From Shimia sp051201625 (GTDB lineage Bacteria > Pseudomonadota > Alphaproteobacteria > Rhodobacterales > Rhodobacteraceae): a stretch of 64,000 bases of DNA. The translations under genes and the position numbers were made by a program. The notes beneath the pieces were generated by a model. That model was not told the origin of the DNA and searched no databases. It saw nothing but the letters and a program-made list of their open reading frames with translations. The stretch covers positions 3,224,001-3,288,000 of the forward strand of contig NZ_CP179203.1 of NCBI RefSeq assembly GCF_051201625.1. The letters are read 5' to 3'. Positions 26,182 to 34,808 of this stretch are shown in pieces; the stretch's first letter is position 1, and every line of letters starts with the position of its first letter.

Positions 26182-26955
26182 ATGGTTGGCAATGAATTCT
26201 TTGGAAACTTCGATCTGGCAAGTGCCGCGATATGGATGTTCTGGATTTTTTTCGCACTACTCATTTATTATCTACAAACCGAAAATATGCGCGAAGGCTA
26301 TGAGCTGGAAAATGAAGATGGTGGCACATCAGCGAGCCAAGGTCTGTTTCCAATGCCCAAAGACAAAACATTCGTGCTGCCCCATGACCGGGGAGAACTC
26401 ACTGTACCCTCCGGGCAACGGGGAGACCGCGCTGACTTGGCATTGGACACCTCATCAACCGCTGTAGGCTCGCCATATGTCCCTTCAGGTGATCCCATGC
26501 TGGATGGAGTTGGCCCTGCCGCATGGGCGCCACGTCGCGACTTAGCAGAACTTGACGCGCATGGTCACGCAAAAATCAAACCAATGTCAGCACTGCCAGA
26601 CTTTGCAGTTTCTGCAGGGCGCGATCCGCGTGGTAAAGCCGTGGTTGCAGGTGATGGAGAAGTTGTCGGTCGCATAAGTGATATGTGGGTAGATGTACCC
26701 GAACAATTGGTGCGTTACCTCACAGTTGATTTGAATCCGGAAGGATCTGGCCAAACGCGTCTTATCCCAATCAATTTTTGTAGGATTCAACAGGATCGCG
26801 TGACCGTCCGTTCCATTTTTAGCGCGCAATTCAACTCAGTGCCAGGAGTCGCAAAAACAGATGAGCTGACCATGCTCGAGGAAGAAAAAATCACGGCGTA
26901 CTACGGCGGCGGTACGCTTTATGCGACCCCTACCCGGGCAGAGCCACTGATCTAA
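26182..26955 (+). CDS. puhA: Photosynthetic reaction centre H subunit
   Basis: A 257-residue RC-H protein: one N-terminal transmembrane helix (about residues 13-32, AAIWMFWIFFALLIYYLQTE) and a cytoplasmic PRC-barrel domain (about 135-250) that caps the quinone side and helps proton delivery to QB. ENMREGYELEN is a conserved contact segment. ATG at 26182 follows AAGGAG. A strong hairpin lies just past its stop and may set the puhA 3' end. Confidence 0.96.
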   Translation: MVGNEFFGNFDLASAAIWMFWIFFALLIYYLQTENMREGYELENEDGGTSASQGLFPMPKDKTFVLPHDRGELTVPSGQRGDRADLALDTSSTAVGSPYVPSGDPMLDGVGPAAWAPRRDLAELDAHGHAKIKPMSALPDFAVSAGRDPRGKAVVAGDGEVVGRISDMWVDVPEQLVRYLTVDLNPEGSGQTRLIPINFCRIQQDRVTVRSIFSAQFNSVPGVAKTDELTMLEEEKITAYYGGGTLYATPTRAEPLI

Positions 26956-26962
26956 GACGAAA

Positions 26963-26990
26963 ATGCCGGGCCACAGCCATGGCCCGGCAT
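26963..26990 (+). repeat. Strong intercistronic hairpin puhA-puhB
   Basis: ATGCCGGGCC (26963-26972) pairs perfectly with GGCCCGGCAT (26981-26990) around an 8-nt loop. It begins seven bases after the puhA stop and ends before the puhB ribosome site (AAAGGGG). No U-tract follows, so it looks like an mRNA-stabilising or processing structure rather than a complete terminator. Confidence 0.75.
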
Positions 26991-27011
26991 CAGCCAAAGG
27001 GGATAAATACG

Positions 27012-27650
27012 ATGCAACACGATGATTTTAAGTTTGAACCGGTTTTAGGGTTGCCCGAGGCACTGCCAGCAGATGAATTTATCCTGTGGCAAGGTGCCCC
27101 CAATCCACTCCGGCTAGCCAAAGACGCTTTTGCCTTGAACTGGGTATTAGCCTATTTCGCCCTGCTGGCTTTAGTCCGTGTAGTAATAATCGCGCCAGAA
27201 ATGTCTATTACGGCCGCTATGGCACAGGGTATCCCATTTCTCGCAGCAGGCGTCATCGTCGCCCTTCTGATCATTGGCATCGCCACTGTTCAGGCCCGTA
27301 GCACAGTATACACGCTGACTAATAAACGCGCATGCATGCGCATCGGAGCAGCTCTGACGATGACATTGAACTTGCCCTATGTATGCATCGGTAACGCACA
27401 AGCAGCAGTGCGTACCTCCGGCCTTGGAACCATCACCTTTGAATTGATTGGCGATACCCGCCTGTCTTACCTGATGACATGGCCCCATGTGCGCCCTTGG
27501 CACATGCGACGCACGCAACCTGCTTTCCGAGCCATCCCAAATGCAGCAGACGTTGCAGCCATCTTTGCCGATGCAGCAGAAACTCGAGTCTCTTTGCCAC
27601 AGGTAGCAACAGTTGCTAGCTCAAGGCCTGAACCTATTGCGGCGGAGTGA
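27012..27650 (+). CDS. puhB: Photosynthetic complex assembly protein PuhB
   Basis: A 212-residue membrane protein with a bacterial PH-like domain (YTLTNKRACMRIGAALTMTLNLPY) and three hydrophobic segments (about residues 45-65, 72-95 and a weaker third). In Rhodobacter capsulatus PuhB aids reaction centre assembly. ATG at 27012 follows AAAGGGG; an in-frame ATG at 26979 lies inside the hairpin and is rejected. Confidence 0.9.
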   Translation: MQHDDFKFEPVLGLPEALPADEFILWQGAPNPLRLAKDAFALNWVLAYFALLALVRVVIIAPEMSITAAMAQGIPFLAAGVIVALLIIGIATVQARSTVYTLTNKRACMRIGAALTMTLNLPYVCIGNAQAAVRTSGLGTITFELIGDTRLSYLMTWPHVRPWHMRRTQPAFRAIPNAADVAAIFADAAETRVSLPQVATVASSRPEPIAAE

Positions 27651-27656
27651 TAGGAA

Positions 27657-28124
27657 ATGAGCATCACAAATTCTCTTGCTGCACAAATGAAGCACCGCGA
27701 TCGTGATATGGTGCCTTCCGTACTTGTAAAAGCCATGTTCGCCCTAATGATGGGCGCTGTAGTTTTGGTGGGATATGCCCGTCTAACGGACCGTCCTGTC
27801 ATTGCCGTGCCTCCACAGAGTGATATTATTAAGGAGCGCCTAATAACCCTGATTGGAACACGGAGTGACGGCGTGAAGGTCTACGACGGGGCGGGCAAAC
27901 AGCTCGCTTATTCGAACGAAGAAAAATCTGGGTTTATCGACGTTATCTGGCTGTCAGTGAATCGTGAACGGCTGGTGCAAGACTTAGAATCAAACGCGCC
28001 CGTGCGCCTTGTAAAGCGCGCAAACGGTCATGTGGCCGTGATTGATGATACCACCGGCTGGAAGATCGAACTGATCGGATACGGCCAAGACAATGTCGCA
28101 GCTTTCGCCAAGCTGATCGACTGA
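27657..28124 (+). CDS. puhC: Photosynthetic complex assembly protein PuhC
   Basis: A 155-residue protein with one N-terminal membrane helix (about residues 20-38) and a periplasmic domain with the family pattern GTRSDGVKVYDGAGKQLA and SNEEKSGFIDVIWLSVNRERL. PuhC supports LH1-RC (re)organisation in Rhodobacter. It follows puhB by six bases within the same operon. Confidence 0.88.
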   Translation: MSITNSLAAQMKHRDRDMVPSVLVKAMFALMMGAVVLVGYARLTDRPVIAVPPQSDIIKERLITLIGTRSDGVKVYDGAGKQLAYSNEEKSGFIDVIWLSVNRERLVQDLESNAPVRLVKRANGHVAVIDDTTGWKIELIGYGQDNVAAFAKLID

Positions 28125-28151
28125 ACTACTTTAGCCAAAGGGACGAAAAAG

Positions 28152-28448
28152 ATGGGACTTCTGACGAGATCAAAAGAAACAGCACCCTGCACGGTGACAG
28201 TATCGCACCGATTTGAGGAGCTGTCCGCACACGTTAAATTCAACAACGGTGCCATTTTGTATCCCGGTGACATTGTTCAAGTGTTGGGGCACGAAATTAT
28301 GGCACCTTACGGTGAAGTTGTTACAGAAGATCGCACAGCCACCATCAGCCGGGCAAGTCAGCTAGAGCGGTTGTGGACTCGTGCAACTGGTGATTTCGAA
28401 TTTATGGAACTTTGCGAGTTTTCGTTTTCTGAGGAGGTGTTGCCATGA
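28152..28448 (+). CDS. Conserved small protein of the puh-acsF region, unknown function
   Basis: A 98-residue soluble protein with no transmembrane segment and no domain I recognise. Similar small genes occur between puhC and acsF in related photosynthesis clusters. Its first part (VTVSHRFEELSAHVKFNNGAILYPGDIVQV) looks like a small beta-rich fold, the C-terminus is acidic. Its TGA overlaps the acsF ATG (ATGA), so translation of the two is probably coupled. A role in the AcsF cyclase step or puh assembly is inference from position only. Has its own AAGGGAC ribosome site. Confidence 0.75.
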   Translation: MGLLTRSKETAPCTVTVSHRFEELSAHVKFNNGAILYPGDIVQVLGHEIMAPYGEVVTEDRTATISRASQLERLWTRATGDFEFMELCEFSFSEEVLP

Positions 28449-29578
28449 ACGCGCAAACTCCCATGCATTCTGCCGATGCCGCGACAGCTGAGGAAGCCCT
28501 CAACGCTCAAGATGCACTGGACGATTTGATGACCTCTGACAAGGCCACCGAAGTGGCAATGCAAAACACTTTGCTGACACCACGCTTTTACACCACGGAC
28601 TTTAACGAATTAGACGCAATCGACGTGAGCCCTGTGCGCAGTGAATGGGACAAACTAATTGCGCAAATGAAATCTGACCCAAACAAGGGCCACTTTAAGA
28701 AAAACGATAACTGGGATACCGTTGATTGGGAGGGAATGGAGCCAAAGTTAAAGGCCGAATTCATAGACTTCCTGATCTCTTCATGTACTGCCGAGTTCTC
28801 CGGCTGCGTTTTGTACAAAGAAATGAAGCGCCGCGGGTCCAACGAAGATATCACAACACTTTTCCAATTAATGGCACGGGATGAGGCACGCCACGCAGGG
28901 TTTATCAATGATGCGTTACGCGAGGCAGGTATCCGCGTGAACCTAGGATTTCTGACGCAGAAAAAGAAATACACCTACTTCCGTCCCAAGTTCATTTATT
29001 ACGCGACATATCTTTCGGAAAAAATCGGATATGCCCGCTACATCACTATCTACCGCCATCTGGAAGAGAATCCAGAAATGCAGTTTCACCCGATCTTCAA
29101 GTGGTTTCGCGAGTGGTGTAATGACGAGTTCTCACACGGTGAAGCCTTTGCCCTTTTGATGAAAACCGACCCCAAACTGACAGAAAGTTTTTCAAACAAA
29201 CTCTGGATTAAATTTTTTCTCACAGCGGTCTACTCGACGATGTGGGTACGTGACCACCAGCGGCCCTTGTTCCACAAAGCCCTTGGCGTAAACATCAACT
29301 GGTACGGGCAGGAAGTATTCCGCAAGACATCGGAAATTTCCAAACAAGTCTTTCCGATCACGCTTGACATCAATCACCCACGCTGGCGGCCAAATCTAGA
29401 CCGACTGGAGACGGCCAGCCGCCAAATCGCAACTGCTAAGGCACGTGGTGGCGTGATGGGCATGTTGAGCCGCATTGTGGGCATGACCAAAGCGGCAGTT
29501 GCGTTTGTTTCAATCCTAACAATCCCAGCCAACAAGCATGACGTGCCTGCGAACCCACGGATGGAGCCAGCTTATTGA
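28445..29578 (+). CDS. acsF: Mg-protoporphyrin IX monomethyl ester oxidative cyclase AcsF
   Basis: A 377-residue diiron enzyme that forms ring E (protochlorophyllide) using O2. Ferritin-like metal motifs are visible: an ExxR/ExK helix (CVLYKEMKRRG), DEARHAGFI (ExxH type) and NDEFSHGEAFALL. No bchE gene (anaerobic cyclase) is in the window, so this is the only cyclase seen, consistent with an aerobic phototroph. ATG at 28445 overlaps the preceding stop; its TGA overlaps the puhE ATG (TGATG). Confidence 0.95.
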   Translation: MNAQTPMHSADAATAEEALNAQDALDDLMTSDKATEVAMQNTLLTPRFYTTDFNELDAIDVSPVRSEWDKLIAQMKSDPNKGHFKKNDNWDTVDWEGMEPKLKAEFIDFLISSCTAEFSGCVLYKEMKRRGSNEDITTLFQLMARDEARHAGFINDALREAGIRVNLGFLTQKKKYTYFRPKFIYYATYLSEKIGYARYITIYRHLEENPEMQFHPIFKWFREWCNDEFSHGEAFALLMKTDPKLTESFSNKLWIKFFLTAVYSTMWVRDHQRPLFHKALGVNINWYGQEVFRKTSEISKQVFPITLDINHPRWRPNLDRLETASRQIATAKARGGVMGMLSRIVGMTKAAVAFVSILTIPANKHDVPANPRMEPAY

Positions 29579-30384
29579 TGTTAACTTCGCCCTGGATAGC
29601 AGCCCTGCTAGCTTTATTTTCCTGGTGGTTCTTCACCGGGATCATCCTGCTAGTAGTGCGCAGTGCTGACCGTAAAGGTGACACCGCACATAGCGCCTCG
29701 GTCGTGTTCACTGTACCACTATTTGCTCTTGGCATCGCGGGTTTGGTTGTATCGAGTGGAACACTGAGCGTCACCAACGTCTACGTTGCGTTTTTCTCTG
29801 TTTTGCTAATCTGGGGCTGGATAGAATTGACCTTTCTCTCCGGTATCATTGTAGGTCCAGAACGGCGCACCTGTCCGAATGAATTGCGGGGATGGGCACG
29901 ATTTGCGCGAGCGTGGCACACGCTTTCTTATCATGAAGTTCTGCTACTTTGCGGATTGCTTGTTGTCACCGTGACCACAACAAACGCGGCCAACTCATTT
30001 GGCTTCTGGACCTACCTGATACTGTTTGCAGCCCGCATCTCCGCTAAACTAAACTTGTTCTTCGGCGTGCCACGTATCAACACAGAATTTGTTCCAAAAC
30101 CTCTTGAGCACCTTAAAAGTTATTTTCGCCACGGCAACATCACGATTGCTTTTGTACTAGGCGTGACCTTCCTTAGCTTCTCAACAGCGTGTTTTGCTGA
30201 GCGCCTTTTTACTGCCGAAACGGCACAGATGCGGGTAGGTTTTGCCCTTCTGCTGGCACTTTCTGCTTTGGCAACTATCGAACATTGGTTGATGGTGATT
30301 CCATTGCCCGATGCGAAACTCTGGCGCTGGATGCTACCAGCGCTTCCAACGACCTCTAAAACGGGACGGTCCCATGAACTTTGA
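29578..30384 (+). CDS. puhE: Photosynthetic complex assembly protein PuhE
   Basis: A 268-residue integral membrane protein of the DUF3623/PuhE family with about seven hydrophobic segments; SAKLNLFFGVPRINTEFVPKPLEHLKSYF is typical. PuhE modulates photosynthetic complex levels in Rhodobacter. The ATG at 29578 overlaps the acsF stop (a TTG one codon earlier also opens the frame). Its end overlaps hemA by 11 bp. Confidence 0.9.
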   Translation: MLTSPWIAALLALFSWWFFTGIILLVVRSADRKGDTAHSASVVFTVPLFALGIAGLVVSSGTLSVTNVYVAFFSVLLIWGWIELTFLSGIIVGPERRTCPNELRGWARFARAWHTLSYHEVLLLCGLLVVTVTTTNAANSFGFWTYLILFAARISAKLNLFFGVPRINTEFVPKPLEHLKSYFRHGNITIAFVLGVTFLSFSTACFAERLFTAETAQMRVGFALLLALSALATIEHWLMVIPLPDAKLWRWMLPALPTTSKTGRSHEL

Positions 30385-31588
30385 TGCACTCTTCCAATCT
30401 CAATTAAACGCCCTGAAAGACGAAGGTAACTATCGCTACTTTGCGGAACTCGAGCGAAAATGTGGTAAGTTTCCCCGTGCCGCCAATCACCAAGATGGCG
30501 ACGTGCGCGATGTAACGGTTTGGTGTTCAAACGACTATCTTGGAATGGGGCAAAATCCAATGGTGATAGAAGCCATGTGCAAAGCGGTGCAGCGCACCGG
30601 AACGGGCGCAGGGGGCACACGAAATATTTCTGGAACCAACCACGACCATTTGTTGTTGGAGCGTGAGTTGGCAGATTTGCATAACAAAGAGGCAGCTCTG
30701 CTGTTCACCTCTGGGTATGTCTCCAACTGGGCTGCACTTTCCACGCTTGGCTCACGTCTCAAGGATTGCATCATCCTTTCAGACGCGGGGAACCACGCAT
30801 CAATGATCGAAGGAATCCGTCATTCTAGGGCACAAAAAGTAATCTGGAGGCACAATGATGTTGCCGACCTTGAGGCAAAATTAAAAACTTTGCCTGCGAA
30901 TGCACCAAAGATTGTCGCTTTTGAGAGCGTCTATTCAATGGATGGGGACATTGCTCCTATTCGCGAGATCACCGAGGTGGCCGAAAAATACGGTGCCATG
31001 ACTTACCTTGATGAAGTCCACGCAGTTGGTCTTTATGGTCCTCGTGGGGGTGGTATCGCGGAACAAGAAGGGCTTATGGATCGCATCACTCTTATCGAAG
31101 GTACGCTGGGCAAAGCTTACGGCGTTGTTGGTGGTTACATCACGGGTTCCGCATCGCTATGTGATTTCATTCGCAGCTTTGCTTCTGGCTTCATCTTTAC
31201 TACCGCTCTGCCCCCCGCCGTGGCCGCGGCGGCACGAACTTCCATTGCTCATCTCAAAAAATCGGACAACGAGCGCATGCAACAACGCTTACAAGTTGCC
31301 AAACTGCGCGCAGGCTTGGATAACGCAGGAATTCCTCATTTGACGAACGACAGCCACATTGTGCCCGTGATGATCAAGGATCCGATCAAGACTAAAATGC
31401 TGGCTGACTATCTGTTGGACCAATGGGGTATTTACGTGCAACCCATTAACTACCCAACCGTTCCGAAAGGGACAGAGCGCCTGCGTTTTACGCCCTCGCC
31501 ATTGCACTCTGACGCGGACATAGCTCATCTTGTAGCGGCGTTAACATCTCTTTGGAAGCAATGCGCAATCGCCCATGCAGTTGCCTGA
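30374..31588 (+). CDS. hemA: 5-aminolevulinate synthase
   Basis: A 404-residue PLP enzyme joining glycine and succinyl-CoA to 5-aminolevulinate, the first tetrapyrrole step in alphaproteobacteria. The PLP lysine motif GTLGKAYGVVGGYITGS, YLDEVHAVGLYG and GAGAGGTRNISGT-type segment are present. ATG at 30374 lies inside the end of puhE, so it is the last gene of the bch-puh operon and could share its PpsR control. The frame upstream to 30311 is within puhE and is not used. The gene faces bciA tail to tail. Confidence 0.96.
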   Translation: MNFDALFQSQLNALKDEGNYRYFAELERKCGKFPRAANHQDGDVRDVTVWCSNDYLGMGQNPMVIEAMCKAVQRTGTGAGGTRNISGTNHDHLLLERELADLHNKEAALLFTSGYVSNWAALSTLGSRLKDCIILSDAGNHASMIEGIRHSRAQKVIWRHNDVADLEAKLKTLPANAPKIVAFESVYSMDGDIAPIREITEVAEKYGAMTYLDEVHAVGLYGPRGGGIAEQEGLMDRITLIEGTLGKAYGVVGGYITGSASLCDFIRSFASGFIFTTALPPAVAAAARTSIAHLKKSDNERMQQRLQVAKLRAGLDNAGIPHLTNDSHIVPVMIKDPIKTKMLADYLLDQWGIYVQPINYPTVPKGTERLRFTPSPLHSDADIAHLVAALTSLWKQCAIAHAVA

Positions 31589-31602
31589 TACGACACGGTA
31601 GC

Positions 31603-32550
31603 TTAAAAAACAGAATGGTCTCCACGCTGAACAGTTTTATCCGTCACAATTAGCTCTTTATAATAATCAAATAACGTTTCCGATCCTGTTGAGGGAGTTG
31701 CGTCGGCATCATATCGCCCAGTTTCTTCGTTGAGGAACAACATGGACTCCGTTGCATAATAATACCCAATTCGCATCAGTTCCGCCTTATCTTGTATTTT
31801 GGGGAAAACCCATCCGATAACACCCAAGACCGTCTGGAGGCCAAAGATCAGCCCCACGGGTAATCGTCTTACTTTCAATGGCTGATCCAGTATTCCAAAC
31901 AACCCCTCCGCCTGATCAAGCGGCGTGATTGCCGGCCCCGGTCCACCAATTGGCAATATCTGATTACGTCTTAGGGGGTTGTCGATGCAATCTGCAATAA
32001 ATTGCCCCAGATCATCATCACTAATCGGCTTGCAGGCAGTCAGTTTTCCATCACCAAACACTAGGAATGGTTTGTTTGCCCGCACACGGTCCAACTGCCC
32101 AGATAGAGACTTAAAAAAAGCAGTTGGCCGCACAATTGAGAAATCTAAGCCGGAACATATCAACGCCTCCTCAAACGCAAGTTTGGCATACTGAAAAGGT
32201 AGCTTTGGTTTTTGCAAACAGATTGCAGATAACAAAATGAACTGTGATACTCCCACAGTTTGCGCAAAAGTTAAGATATTTAGTTGCGCATCATGATCAA
32301 TTGCCCAAGCATCTTTTGGGGTTCCAGTTCGCGAGGCTATACAAGACACAACCACATCGAAGTGGTCAGAAATTTGCAGTGGTAGAGCCACCTCAGCAAT
32401 GATTTCCCGAACGCCCACAGGTAAATCTTGCGAGACCCGAAGCACACAAGTCACCTCATGCCCAGCAGCTACCAACGCCCGCAAGGCGCCCTGTCCAGCC
32501 GTGCCTGAGCCACCAAAAATTAGAACGCGTCTAGGCTGTCCGCCAATCAA
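31603..32550 (-). CDS. bciA: Divinyl chlorophyllide 8-vinyl reductase BciA
   Basis: An NADPH-dependent Rossmann protein of about 315 residues resembling plant DVR/BciA. VLIFGGSGTAGQGALRAL is the nucleotide motif, and VRPTAFFKSLSGQ, PFLVFGDGKLTACKPISDDDL are DVR/BciA signatures. It reduces the 8-vinyl group of (proto)chlorophyllide. The start overlaps hemC. The frame opens at GTG 32568, but TTG 32550 has GGGGAAGG six bases upstream and is preferred. It would be translated with hemC. Confidence 0.86.
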   Translation of the reverse strand: MIGGQPRRVLIFGGSGTAGQGALRALVAAGHEVTCVLRVSQDLPVGVREIIAEVALPLQISDHFDVVVSCIASRTGTPKDAWAIDHDAQLNILTFAQTVGVSQFILLSAICLQKPKLPFQYAKLAFEEALICSGLDFSIVRPTAFFKSLSGQLDRVRANKPFLVFGDGKLTACKPISDDDLGQFIADCIDNPLRRNQILPIGGPGPAITPLDQAEGLFGILDQPLKVRRLPVGLIFGLQTVLGVIGWVFPKIQDKAELMRIGYYYATESMLFLNEETGRYDADATPSTGSETLFDYYKELIVTDKTVQRGDHSVF

Positions 32551-33481
32551 AGAAACCTTCCCCAGCACTGTCTAGCAGTTTTGCGGCCATAACGCGTCCG
32601 GCCTCTGCGCCATCCTCAATAGGTACAGTCACATCGTCAAATACGACATCAGATCCATCAGGTCGCAGAACCTCTCCGCGCAGACGTAAAGAATTTCCGT
32701 CCAATTGTGCCAACCCCGCAATCGGCGTTTCGCAGGATCCATCCAATGCAGTCAAAAATGCTCGCTCTGCATTCAGTCTTTGGCCAGTCTGACCATCGTT
32801 GATAGCTTCCAACATCTCGGCCACGCGCATGTCACCTATGCGTCGTTCGATGCCAATTGCGCCTTGTGCCACCGCTGGCAACATATCCTCAGGTTCAATT
32901 GCTGTTCGCGGAACGTCATGCATTTTCAGCCTCTTCAATCCAGCCATTGCAAGAAAGGTTGCATCCGCCACCTTAGCCTCGAGCTTTTTGAGACGCGTCT
33001 GCAAATTCCCCCGAAACTCTACAACTTTCAGATCAGGCCGCCGCAGACGCAACTGAGCCTGACGGCGTAGACTGGAGGTGCCCACAACGCAGCCTTCAGC
33101 TAAATCCGCAAGCGTGGTCGAATTCAACGAAATAAATGCATCACGTACATCTTCTCGCGGCAGATAGGTATCTAGCCACAGCCCCTCCGGCTGCAATGTT
33201 GGCATGTCCTTCATCGAATGCACAGCAATATCGATGGAGCCAGCCAACATCATCTCCTCTATTTCACGCGTGAACAGCCCCTTGCCACCAATCGCTTTCA
33301 GCGGGCGATCAATAATACGATCCCCAGTAGTGGTGATAACCTGAATAGCAAATGCATCATGCGGCAAATCAAAGGCATAGCCTAATCTGTCCCGCGTTTC
33401 GTATGCTTGAGCCAAAGCGAGAGGTGACCCGCGAGTCCCAATGTTTAACGGCTTTTGAGATGAAGGAAGTTCATATTTCAT
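32531..33481 (-). CDS. hemC: Hydroxymethylbilane synthase (porphobilinogen deaminase)
   Basis: A 316-residue enzyme polymerising four porphobilinogens. The dipyrromethane-cofactor Cys is in LDGSCETPIAGL; IGTRGSPLALAQA at the N-terminus and GTSSLRRQAQL are typical. ATG at 33481. It is divergent from hemE across a short region with a PpsR box, so photosynthesis control of this heme step is likely. The end overlaps bciA by about 20 bp. Confidence 0.95.
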   Translation of the reverse strand: MKYELPSSQKPLNIGTRGSPLALAQAYETRDRLGYAFDLPHDAFAIQVITTTGDRIIDRPLKAIGGKGLFTREIEEMMLAGSIDIAVHSMKDMPTLQPEGLWLDTYLPREDVRDAFISLNSTTLADLAEGCVVGTSSLRRQAQLRLRRPDLKVVEFRGNLQTRLKKLEAKVADATFLAMAGLKRLKMHDVPRTAIEPEDMLPAVAQGAIGIERRIGDMRVAEMLEAINDGQTGQRLNAERAFLTALDGSCETPIAGLAQLDGNSLRLRGEVLRPDGSDVVFDDVTVPIEDGAEAGRVMAAKLLDSAGEGFFDWRTA

Positions 33482-33498
33482 TTTAACACATCTAAAGG

Positions 33499-33516
33499 TG
33501 TAAACTTGGCTTTACA
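33499..33516. promoter_or_regulatory. PpsR box between hemC and hemE
   Basis: TGT at 33499-33501 and ACA at 33514-33516 with a 12-bp A/T-leaning centre, inside the divergent hemC-hemE promoter and 18 bp from the hemC ATG. The sequence TGTAA...TTACA is fully symmetric at the outer five positions. Confidence 0.8.
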
Positions 33517-33583
33517 ACTATTGCGTCGCTCGCCGGTTAATGCGCATATTGATGTACCTGATATTCCCAAGGGACACTCTGAA

Positions 33584-34618
33584 ATGACCGCTCAAAAAAA
33601 GATCCTCCGCGCCCTTGCTGGTGAGGTACTGCCCACACCGCCAATCTGGATGATGCGTCAGGCGGGACGGTACCTCCCAGAGTACAAAGCTACACGTGCG
33701 CAGGCTGGTGACTTTCTATCGCTTTGCTATACCCCAGACCTAGCAGCTGAGGTCACCTTGCAGCCTATCCGGCGATATGGATTTGATGCCGCGATCCTAT
33801 TTGCAGACATTTTACTACTCCCACAAGCACTTGGGGCAGATTTGTGGTTTGTAACTGGTGAGGGGCCGCGACTGTCAACAATTTCGACTGCAGCGGAGCT
33901 CGAAGCATTAAAACCAGCAGAAAATGTGAATGAACACCTTTCTCCGGTTTATGAAACTATAAAGATACTTTCTGAGGAGTTACCCACTGAAACTACGCTG
34001 ATCGGTTTTGCTGGGTCACCCTGGACAGTTGCCACCTACATGATCGCTGGAAAAGGCACTCCCAATCAGGAACCCGCCCATACACTTAAAAACCAAAATA
34101 GGGAAGTATTCGACGGTTTGATTGAGCGCATAACCGAGGGCACAATCGTCTATCTCAGCGCCCAGATTGAGGCTGGCGCAGAGGTCGTTAAGCTTTTTGA
34201 CAGCTGGGCGGGATCACTGCAGGGAGACGATTTCATACGCTATTCTATTGAGCCTATGGCCAAGATAACTGCAGCGTTAAAGACAGCCCATCCTAATATT
34301 CCAATAATTGCCTTCCCGCGCGGCGCCGGCAAACGCAATGCCCATTTGCATGCTGCTATTGGCGCAGATTGTATTGCCTTGGATGATGCAGTTGATGCCG
34401 ATTGGGCGGCACAAAATGTGCAAACCGGCGGTTGTGTTCAGGGTAACCTCGCGTCTTCACACATGGTCAGTGGCGGAGAAGCTCTGGTCGCGCAAACGCG
34501 TAAGATCGTAGATGCATTTGGCAATGGGCCCCATATATTCAACCTTGGCCACGGGATTACACCGGATGCAGATCCAGACAACGTACATTTGATGATCGAC
34601 ACGGTGCGCAACACGTAA
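33584..34618 (+). CDS. hemE: Uroporphyrinogen decarboxylase
   Basis: A 344-residue enzyme converting uroporphyrinogen III to coproporphyrinogen III. WMMRQAGRYLPEYKATRA (substrate carboxylate binding), RRYGFDAAILFADILLL and the LFDSWAGSL segment are conserved. ATG at 33584 follows AAGGGA; the longer frame from 33506 overlaps the promoter and PpsR box. A symmetric hairpin at 34707-34743 separates it from the convergent cytochrome gene. Confidence 0.95.
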   Translation: MTAQKKILRALAGEVLPTPPIWMMRQAGRYLPEYKATRAQAGDFLSLCYTPDLAAEVTLQPIRRYGFDAAILFADILLLPQALGADLWFVTGEGPRLSTISTAAELEALKPAENVNEHLSPVYETIKILSEELPTETTLIGFAGSPWTVATYMIAGKGTPNQEPAHTLKNQNREVFDGLIERITEGTIVYLSAQIEAGAEVVKLFDSWAGSLQGDDFIRYSIEPMAKITAALKTAHPNIPIIAFPRGAGKRNAHLHAAIGADCIALDDAVDADWAAQNVQTGGCVQGNLASSHMVSGGEALVAQTRKIVDAFGNGPHIFNLGHGITPDADPDNVHLMIDTVRNT

Positions 34619-34706
34619 CAAAACGGGTGAATGAAAAATCACCGATAAGAGCATCAAAGAGCGTCCTGAAGTCTTTCGTAAACTCTCTAAGAAGTAAGTT
34701 AGTTTT

Positions 34707-34743
34707 GAGTGTTTCCGCAATTCAAGCAATCGCGGAAACACTC
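34707..34743. terminator. Bidirectional terminator-like hairpin hemE/cytochrome c2
   Basis: GAGTGTTTCCGC (34707-34718) pairs perfectly with GCGGAAACACTC (34732-34743), a 12-bp stem with 13-nt loop, between the convergent hemE and cytochrome c2 genes. A U-tract is not evident on either side, so it may act as a transcript end-protector rather than a strict intrinsic terminator. Confidence 0.6.
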
Positions 34744-34808
34744 GTTAAGGCGCATGACATTCAGTTTGCCAAATTTGGACTTTTTCACTCAAGTAAATTC
34801 TTAAACGG

